Source of the DNA: an uncultured Azospirillum sp.
GTDB taxonomy: Bacteria; Pseudomonadota; Alphaproteobacteria; RF32; CAG-239
NCBI GenBank assembly: GCA_946184595.1
Contig: CAMHFM010000014.1
Location: forward strand, 1 to 11,081
Direction of reading: 5' to 3'
Length of the DNA: 11,081 nt
Shown: positions 6,019 through 11,081 of the stretch, piece after piece
Position numbering within the stretch: the first letter of the stretch is position 1
Layout of the letters: each line of letters starts with the position of its first letter
Translations under genes and position numbers: made by a program
The notes under the pieces: model-generated
Databases searched by the model: none
Told to the model about the DNA's origin: nothing
The model's input: the letters and a program-made list of their open reading frames with translations, nothing else

Positions 6019-7041
6019 ATGTTTCTTTTATGCTTTTATGCTTGCTTAGCAATTTTTGTTTCTTTTATTTGTTCTGTTTCTGAAGCTTCTCTTTTATCTA
6101 TGACACCGAGTTACATTGCTCAGTTAGAAGAAAAAAATCCTAAATGGTATAAAAGGGTTTCTAAATTGAAACGTAATATGGATACACCGTTAGCGGCTAT
6201 TTTAACCTTAAATACTATAGCTCATACAATCGGAGCAGCTGGTGTGGGAGCTCAGGTAACAGATTTGTATGGATCTTCTTATCTGGGAATAGCCTCGGGT
6301 GTAATGACGATTGCTATTTTAGTATTATCAGAAATCTTACCTAAAACAATCGGTTCAAAATATTGGCGACAGCTTATCCCTACAATGTGTATTTGTGTTG
6401 AAACGATGGTGTTCATATTAAAGCCGGTTTTATATATTTCTAATTTCATTATGGGATTATTTGGTAAATCAGAAGAAGCGGATGTTAAAGGTGAAATTAA
6501 GGCTTTAGCAAAAATCGGTAGAGATACAAACTTATTGGATGACACAAAATTCCGCATTATTAACAATATTATCAAGCTTCAGGAAGTCAGCGTCGGGGAT
6601 GTGATGACACCACGAACGGTCGTCCATAAAGTTAAGCCGGGAATGACAATCGGTGAATTTGATGAATTTTTATGCAGTACGCCTTTTTCTCGTTTTCCGA
6701 TCATTGATGAAAAAGAAGAGAATTTTTTAGGATATATTCATAAGTCAAGTTCTTATAAAGCAGAAAAAGATGAAGATACCGTCGAAAAATACGCCCGCCC
6801 GATGCGTTCATTCTCAGATGAAGCGCATTTAGAGGATGTATTAAATTCTATGCTTGAAGATCATAGCCATATGGCTTTGGTGATTGATGCTTTTGAAAAT
6901 TGGGTCGGTATTATTACGCTTGAAGACATTTTGGAGACAATTCTCGGAAAAGAAATTGTCGATGAAACGGATCAAGTTGCAGATATGCGTCTCTATGCTC
7001 GTTTGAAATGGAAGAAAAAATGCGAGCAAAAAGGTTTATAA
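6019..7041 (+). CDS. CNNM/CBS-domain membrane protein (HlyC/CorC family), 340 aa
   Basis: This is a predicted inner-membrane divalent-cation (probably Mg2+) transporter or efflux regulator. The N-terminal DUF21/CNNM domain (about 1-150) has the first helix followed by SVSEASLLS, then LTLNTIAHTIGAAGVGA and VLSEILPKTIG (about 102-112), which are hallmark segments of the family, within about four hydrophobic stretches. Two CBS domains follow: VGDVMTPRTVVHKVKPG to LGYIHK (about 192-242) and ARPMRSFSDEAHLEDVL to IITLEDILETILGKEIVDETD (about 259-318). The C-terminal CorC/HlyC domain found in longer members is absent; the protein ends soon after CBS2. The start is fixed by an in-frame TAA at 6013, and helix 1 begins at the right distance from the SVSE motif, so the N-terminus is intact. 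It lies 80 bases after the glycosyltransferase. Confidence 0.92.
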   Translation: MFLLCFYACLAIFVSFICSVSEASLLSMTPSYIAQLEEKNPKWYKRVSKLKRNMDTPLAAILTLNTIAHTIGAAGVGAQVTDLYGSSYLGIASGVMTIAILVLSEILPKTIGSKYWRQLIPTMCICVETMVFILKPVLYISNFIMGLFGKSEEADVKGEIKALAKIGRDTNLLDDTKFRIINNIIKLQEVSVGDVMTPRTVVHKVKPGMTIGEFDEFLCSTPFSRFPIIDEKEENFLGYIHKSSSYKAEKDEDTVEKYARPMRSFSDEAHLEDVLNSMLEDHSHMALVIDAFENWVGIITLEDILETILGKEIVDETDQVADMRLYARLKWKKKCEQKGL

Positions 7042-7081
7042 CCGAACTATAAGCTATATAGAAAGCTTAAAATAAAAAGAT

Positions 7082-7119
7082 TATCTCCTGTTTGAACGAT
7101 TTTCATATAAAAGGAGATA
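7082..7119 (+). promoter_or_regulatory. Likely RNA thermometer in the hsp20 leader (Shine-Dalgarno hairpin)
   Basis: TATCTCCT (7082-7089) is perfectly complementary to AGGAGATA (7112-7119), which contains the AGGAG ribosome site 7 bases before the hsp20 ATG. The 22-base loop can form a small inner hairpin, TGAA-CGATT-TTCA. A helix hiding the ribosome site of a small heat-shock gene is the principle of ROSE and fourU thermometers. It is AU-rich enough to open on heating. The sequence is not a close copy of the classic ROSE consensus. Confidence 0.6.
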
Positions 7120-7123
7120 TAAA

Positions 7124-7606
7124 ATGAGAAACGAGTTATCAAACACCGAAAATACCGGTAAAAATATGCGGGATATTCCGATACATGTTCCGGCATCAAG
7201 CGAAATAAAACATTTTCTACAACGTTTCTGGAATATGACGGATTTACCAACGACTGCGGATGCCAATGATTTGGCACCTAAAATAGAAGTTGCTGAAAAT
7301 AAAGACGCTGTTACCGTTTCTGCAGAATTGCCAGGTATCGATGCCAAAGATATTGATTTGCAAATTTCATCTGATGGTTATTTAACTATTAGTGGCGAGA
7401 AAAAAAGTAGTAAAGAGCATAATGAGCGTGATAATTATTTTTCAGAAATTTATTACGGAATGGTCAAAAGAACAATTCCATTGCCTTGGGATTTAGATTA
7501 TAACAAAGCTGATGCAACATATAATGATGGTCTGCTTTCAATTGAAATTCCTAAGACACAAACCGAAAAGGCAAAAGTCAAAAAGATTAACGTCAATAAG
7601 ATGTAA
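7124..7606 (+). CDS. Small heat-shock protein, Hsp20/alpha-crystallin family
   Basis: This ATP-independent holdase binds unfolding proteins in the cytoplasm and keeps them soluble for refolding by DnaK/ClpB. The 160 residues comprise a variable N-terminal arm (1-50, with FLQRFW typical of the oligomerising arm) and an alpha-crystallin domain (about 51-145: APKIEVAENKDAVTVSAELPG through YNDGLLSIEIPK). The short C-terminal tail contains INV (155-157), which fits the I/V-x-I/V motif that links dimers into oligomers. The GLL-x-IEIPK box is well kept. AAGGAG gives a strong ribosome site, but it lies in the predicted thermosensor helix, so translation is probably held back at low temperature. I cannot define an RpoH-type promoter in 7042-7081 with confidence. 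Confidence 0.95.
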   Translation: MRNELSNTENTGKNMRDIPIHVPASSEIKHFLQRFWNMTDLPTTADANDLAPKIEVAENKDAVTVSAELPGIDAKDIDLQISSDGYLTISGEKKSSKEHNERDNYFSEIYYGMVKRTIPLPWDLDYNKADATYNDGLLSIEIPKTQTEKAKVKKINVNKM

Positions 7607-7641
7607 AATAAAACCCCTCTTTGATAAGAGGGGTTTTATTT
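7606..7641. terminator. Shared bidirectional terminator between hsp20 and the YcgN-like gene
   Basis: This is a perfect 16-bp stem (7606-7621 with 7626-7641, core CCCCTCTT/AAGAGGGG) with a TGAT loop, and A-rich and T-rich outer arms. The TAA of hsp20 (7604-7606) touches the left arm, and the TAA of the opposing gene (7636-7638) lies inside the right arm. Confidence 0.9.
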
Positions 7642-8163
7642 AGTAGGAAGGGGATAGCTTTCAAGCCATTTGAGGGAATATTTGTCATTGATTTTCTTTA
7701 ATTCTTGCTCAATTTGATGGCGATTCAATGGCTTTTGTTGAACTTTTTTGAGAAGCAACAACAAAGCATTGTCTTTTGCATCTTCCGGAACAACAGGCAA
7801 AGACCTAACAGTTTGTCTCGCCTTAATTGCAGAATTAGGTTTCCCTGTCAACAAAGGATGATAAGGCGGTAATCCGCGTCCCTCATATAAACTGCGATAC
7901 GCACAAGAGGGCGGTAATAATTCCAAGTGATTTTCGAGTAAGTCCATATCAATTTTCTTACAACCACCTTCAGCCTTTATTATACGATTATCATAACAAG
8001 AGCACAACCCTTTTTGTAGATCGAAAAATTTGCACATGTAATTAGAAAAATGAATCACATTTTCATCTGAATATTTACACATGCAGCATTTTCCGCACCT
8101 TAAACAGATTTGCTCCCACTCCTTTTCTGAAAGGTCGCGGAGCGGTTTCTCATAAAAATTCAT
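7636..8163 (-). CDS. YcgN/UPF0260 family cysteine-cluster protein
   Basis: The 175-residue protein matches the UPF0260 (YcgN) branch of the YkgJ/CxxCxxCC family, which is common in proteobacteria and of unknown function. The N-terminus has LSEKEWEQICLRCGKCC, giving Cys20, 23, 26, 27 and 29. Further cysteines lie at 44, 54, 56, 68 and 87, suitable for binding zinc or an iron-sulfur cluster. Family blocks LLPPSCAYRSLYEGRGLPPYHPLLTG (about 82-107) and ARQTVRSLPV are intact. The length is slightly longer than E. coli YcgN (about 150). The ribosome site is weak (TTAAG close to the ATG). The gene has its own promoter upstream, so it is probably separate from the hydrolase/uvrB operon behind it. Confidence 0.9.
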   Translation of the reverse strand: MNFYEKPLRDLSEKEWEQICLRCGKCCMCKYSDENVIHFSNYMCKFFDLQKGLCSCYDNRIIKAEGGCKKIDMDLLENHLELLPPSCAYRSLYEGRGLPPYHPLLTGKPNSAIKARQTVRSLPVVPEDAKDNALLLLLKKVQQKPLNRHQIEQELKKINDKYSLKWLESYPLPTK

Positions 8164-8189
8164 ACTTAATAATATTTAGTGATAAAAGC

Positions 8190-8218
8190 TGTATAATATG
8201 CTTTTAATCTAAAAGCAA
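8190..8218 (-). promoter_or_regulatory. Promoter of the YcgN-like gene with an internal palindrome
   Basis: On the - strand TTGCTT (8213-8218) and TATACA (8190-8195) are 17 bases apart. A perfect 8-bp inverted repeat, TGCTTTTA-ATC-TAAAAGCA (8199-8217), fills the spacer and overlaps the -35. It could be an operator. It could instead be a weak terminator for the hydrolase gene that ends about 20 bases earlier, but no clear T-run follows it. Confidence 0.5.
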
Positions 8219-8237
8219 GGGGATTTATCTTAAATCT

Positions 8238-8999
8238 TTAATCGACGAGAAACTGAGTAAGAATATTATTCAAGTCATTTTGATTTTCCGGTAAATCATA
8301 AATATGAGAGCAATTATCTAAAATATATAAAAATTTTACAGATTGAAGTTGTTTATAAAAACAACGATTGTTCTCTGGTAGTGAAGCCGTATCTTTATCT
8401 CCTGTTATCAGAAGAACAGGCATAGTTAAAACTTGAATGTTTTTATAAAAATTATATTGAAGAGCATCCTGTAAATAAGAAAAATCAAGAAAACAATCGA
8501 CACCGTTTCTTGAACGAATAATTCCTTTAGTTCTCAAATCTTCCAAAAAAGCAGGGGAGTTAATTTGTGTATTATTAAAAAATTCTTCACCTGAAAATAT
8601 AGAAGAAATTAAAACCAAACGATTGATAAAATTAGGGTGCTTTTGAGCATAATCAGTTACACATGCTCCACCCAAGGAGTGACCCGCTAATAAAAAAGGT
8701 GAAACAAAAAAAGACTGTTTTTTTGCCCACTCTATTACTAGAGACAAGTCATTAATAAAATCTGTAAGTGTAGCACATTTACCATCATTAAAACTTTCTC
8801 CCCGAGAATTTCGACAATCAAAGCAAACAACAGTATATCCCTGCTTATATAAAGAATCTTTTGTTTGCATAATAACATCTTGTTCTTTATAACCTGTAAG
8901 ACCATGACAAATAAAAGCTAACTTCTTTTCATCTGCTGTGGATTCAAATACCTGTATACAAAGAGATTGATCTTTATCATTTTTAATGAAATATTTCAT
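8238..8999 (-). CDS. Alpha/beta hydrolase (serine hydrolase, S33/Hydrolase_4-like)
   Basis: This predicted cytoplasmic esterase, lipase or peptidase-like hydrolase has 253 residues. The oxyanion segment FICHGLTGYKEQD lies near residue 29. The nucleophile elbow AGHSLGG gives Ser108, the acid is in ITGDKD (Asp201 or Asp203), and the base is His232 in NCSHIYD, so the triad is complete. SRGES near 65-69 is also typical of this group. No signal peptide is visible. I start at the ATG at 8999, 9 bases after GAGGA; the in-frame ATG at 9008 directly touches that ribosome site. The uvrB TGA overlaps the GAGGA, so the two genes form one transcript. Substrate is unknown, and nothing ties it to DNA repair apart from position. 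Confidence 0.88.
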   Translation of the reverse strand: MKYFIKNDKDQSLCIQVFESTADEKKLAFICHGLTGYKEQDVIMQTKDSLYKQGYTVVCFDCRNSRGESFNDGKCATLTDFINDLSLVIEWAKKQSFFVSPFLLAGHSLGGACVTDYAQKHPNFINRLVLISSIFSGEEFFNNTQINSPAFLEDLRTKGIIRSRNGVDCFLDFSYLQDALQYNFYKNIQVLTMPVLLITGDKDTASLPENNRCFYKQLQSVKFLYILDNCSHIYDLPENQNDLNNILTQFLVD

Positions 9000-9011
9000 A
9001 AAATACATTCC

Positions 9012-11003
9012 TCACAAATTCTTCAAAGCCAACCGTTCGAGTTCTTTAATTTTATCACGGTAAACCATAGCTTCTTCAAATTCGAGATTAGCCGCGGCTT
9101 CCTGCATTTTCTTTTTATACTCGCGCAGGGTTTTATCGATATTTTTGATTTCTTCAAGTTTTTTACTGTCGCTGTCATCTTTAACAAAATCAGTTTCAGT
9201 CATTTCGCTTAAAGTTGAAGAAATACTTTTCTTAATGGTTTGCGGGGTAATTCCGTTTGCAATATTATACTGAATTTGTTTCTGACGGCGACGATTGGTT
9301 TCATCTAACGCATTTTTAATAGAATCAGTCATTTTATCCGCATAAAGAATGACGCGTCCGTGAGCATTACGCGCTGCACGCCCAATCGTTTGAATCAGGG
9401 AGCGTTGAGAACGTAAGAATCCTTCCTTATCAGCATCTAATATAGCCACTAACGAACATTCGGGAATATCTAAGCCTTCACGCAATAAGTTAATACCAAC
9501 CAGAACATCAAAGACCCCAAGGCGCAAATCTCGGATAATTTCAATACGTTCTAAAGTATCAATATCAGAATGCAGATAACGGACTTTAATGCCATTTTCA
9601 TGAAGATATTCGGTTAAATCTTCAGCCATTTTCTTCGTCAACGTTGTGACTAAAACCCGTTCGCCAAGGGCAATAACTTTGCGACATTCTTCCATTAAAT
9701 CATCAATTTGATCTTCAACGGGTTTAACGACACAAACGGGATCAGTTAAACCTGTTGGGCGAATAACTTGCTCGGCAAATACGCCTTTGCTTTGTGATAA
9801 TTCCCAATCCCCCGGTGTCGCAGAAACAAATATACTTTGCGGGCGCATTTTATCCCATTCTTCAAATTTGAGCGGGCGATTATCAACGCATGATGGCAGG
9901 CGGAAACCATATTCGGCAAGAGTACTTTTGCGGTTAAAGTCACCACGAAACATTCCGCCGATTTGCGGAATGGATATATGACTTTCATCAACAAATACAA
10001 TGGCATTATCCGGTAAATATTCAAATAATGTCGGCGGCGGTTCACCGGCATTTCGACCGGTTAAGTACCTTGAATAATTTTCAATACCTTTGCAGTGACC
10101 AGTCGTTTCTAACATTTCTAAATCAAAGCGTGTACGTTGACCGATTCTTTGGGCTTCCAACAATTTATTTTCACGCGTAAAAAATTCTTCGCGTTCTTTA
10201 AGTTCTTCTCTGATTTGTTGCATAGCATGAGAAATTGTCGGACGCGGTGTAACATAATGACTTGCCGGATAAACAATGGCCTCTTGTAAGTCAGCCGTTT
10301 TTTTACCGGTTAAGCTGTCAAATTCATATAAATCATCAATTTCATCGCCAAAGAAAGAAATACGCCAACCTCGATCTTCTAAGTGTGAAGGGAAAATATC
10401 TAAAGTATCACCATTAACTCTGAACGTAGAGCGAATAAAGTTACTTTGATTCCGTTCATATTGTAATTCGGCTAAACGGCGATAAACTTCCGGTGGCTCG
10501 ATAACATCTCCTTTCTTGAGTTTAAGTGTCATACTGCTATAAGAATCAACGTCTCCCAAACCGTAAATGCAGGAAACCGAAGCGATAATAATAACATCAT
10601 TATACTCTAAAAGACTTCGTGTTGCCGCATTGCGCATACGATCAATCTGCTCATTAATAGCAGAGTCTTTTTCAATATATAAATCTGTCTTGGGGACGTA
10701 AGCTTCCGGCTGATAATAATCATAATATGAGACAAAGTATTCTACATGATTATTTGGAAAAAATTCTTTCATCTCGCTATAGAGTTGCGCCGCTAAAATT
10801 TTATTGGGAGCCATAATAAGAGCAGGGCGTTGCATCTCTTCAATAATTTTAGCCATGGTAAACGTTTTACCGCTACCGGTAACACCGAGCAATACTTGAC
10901 TTTTATCACCACGCTTTAATCCGTCACATAATTCTTTAATAGCTTCCGGTTGATCACCGGAAGGCTCAAAGGGACTGACAATTTTCAGTTTATTTTGAAG
11001 CAT
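9012..11003 (-). CDS. uvrB: Excinuclease ABC subunit B (UvrB)
   Basis: UvrB is the damage-verifying helicase of nucleotide excision repair; it receives damaged DNA from UvrA and recruits UvrC. At 663 residues it is full length (usually about 660-680). Walker A is GVTGSGKT (40-47). The beta-hairpin that clamps the DNA strand lies at about 92-115 (SYYDYYQPEAYVP). Motif II is DESH (339-342) and motif VI is QTIGRAARN (538-546). A C-terminal UVR domain that contacts UvrC lies at about 625-660 (LEFEEAMVYRDKIKELE). No key residue is missing. The start is 14 bases inside the end of the upstream ORF, and the stop overlaps the hydrolase ribosome site. A LexA box cannot be sought because the operon start is off the window. 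Confidence 0.98.
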   Translation of the reverse strand: MLQNKLKIVSPFEPSGDQPEAIKELCDGLKRGDKSQVLLGVTGSGKTFTMAKIIEEMQRPALIMAPNKILAAQLYSEMKEFFPNNHVEYFVSYYDYYQPEAYVPKTDLYIEKDSAINEQIDRMRNAATRSLLEYNDVIIIASVSCIYGLGDVDSYSSMTLKLKKGDVIEPPEVYRRLAELQYERNQSNFIRSTFRVNGDTLDIFPSHLEDRGWRISFFGDEIDDLYEFDSLTGKKTADLQEAIVYPASHYVTPRPTISHAMQQIREELKEREEFFTRENKLLEAQRIGQRTRFDLEMLETTGHCKGIENYSRYLTGRNAGEPPPTLFEYLPDNAIVFVDESHISIPQIGGMFRGDFNRKSTLAEYGFRLPSCVDNRPLKFEEWDKMRPQSIFVSATPGDWELSQSKGVFAEQVIRPTGLTDPVCVVKPVEDQIDDLMEECRKVIALGERVLVTTLTKKMAEDLTEYLHENGIKVRYLHSDIDTLERIEIIRDLRLGVFDVLVGINLLREGLDIPECSLVAILDADKEGFLRSQRSLIQTIGRAARNAHGRVILYADKMTDSIKNALDETNRRRQKQIQYNIANGITPQTIKKSISSTLSEMTETDFVKDDSDSKKLEEIKNIDKTLREYKKKMQEAAANLEFEEAMVYRDKIKELERLALKNL

Positions 11004-11081
11004 CTGTTTCTGTTAAATCTTGTGACATTAATGATTTCATATATTGTCTGGTAAAATCACTAAAAGCATGAATATTATTAA
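10990..11081 (-). CDS. C-terminal end of an unidentified ORF upstream of uvrB (partial)
   Basis: On the - strand a frame open from the window edge encodes 29 residues (NNIHAFSDFTRQYMKSLM and onward, ending TDASK). It stops at TAA 10992-10990, 14 bases inside uvrB. The tight overlap and the lack of a ribosome site of uvrB's own type within the gap suggest a real coupled gene, but the fragment is too short to identify. Confidence 0.5.
   Translation of the reverse strand, partial: NNIHAFSDFTRQYMKSLMSQDLTETDASK

Noticed and set aside
5970..6021. Frameshifted N-terminus of the CNNM gene
   Set aside because: The gene from 6019 already has a complete first helix at the normal distance from the SVSEASLLS motif, so no missing part is needed.
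1..11081. CRISPR array, insertion sequence or transposase
   Set aside because: I saw no regularly spaced repeats, no transposase-like protein and no terminal inverted repeats beyond terminator hairpins.

Overview
This is an AT-rich, gene-dense bacterial chromosome segment. It most likely comes from a low-GC alphaproteobacterium. The alphaproteobacterial look of MurA, the tRNA-Thr sequence with encoded CCA, the YcgN/UPF0260 protein and the small basic ORF in front of murA all point that way. The genus cannot be fixed from the sequence alone.

Left part (1-1589, + strand): the 3' part of a UvrD/HelD-like superfamily 1 helicase with a C-terminal topoisomerase-type zinc ribbon. Its N-terminal ATP-binding half lies off the window. 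It ends before a strong bidirectional terminator.

RNA region (1590-1905, - strand): an intact tRNA-Thr(GGT) lies directly against that terminator. Upstream of it in the same orientation is a second, interrupted tRNA-Thr-like copy. It keeps the 5' half and a near-copy of the anticodon arm, but about 108 bases of highly self-complementary sequence sit in its D loop. The rest of the tRNA is missing. A good promoter stands just upstream, so the interrupted copy and the intact tRNA may share one transcript. This is the most unusual part of the window.

Cell-wall region (1983-3458, + strand): a 52-residue basic ORF overlaps the start of murA (first committed step of peptidoglycan synthesis), which ends in a terminator. 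A hypothetical 163-residue gene follows on the - strand with its own promoter.

Envelope region (4120-7041, + strand): a ParB/sulfiredoxin-fold protein is translationally coupled to a CgeB-like GT-B glycosyltransferase. A CNNM/CBS membrane protein, probably for divalent cation transport, comes next, with a possible 12-codon leader in front of it.

Heat-shock and repair region (7082-11081): an Hsp20 chaperone has a 5' leader that can pair with its own Shine-Dalgarno, which suggests an RNA thermometer. It converges on a YcgN/UPF0260 cysteine-cluster protein, and both stop codons touch one shared terminator. Further right, an operon on the - strand runs from a partial unknown ORF to uvrB (nucleotide excision repair) and an alpha/beta hydrolase, all overlapping or nearly so.
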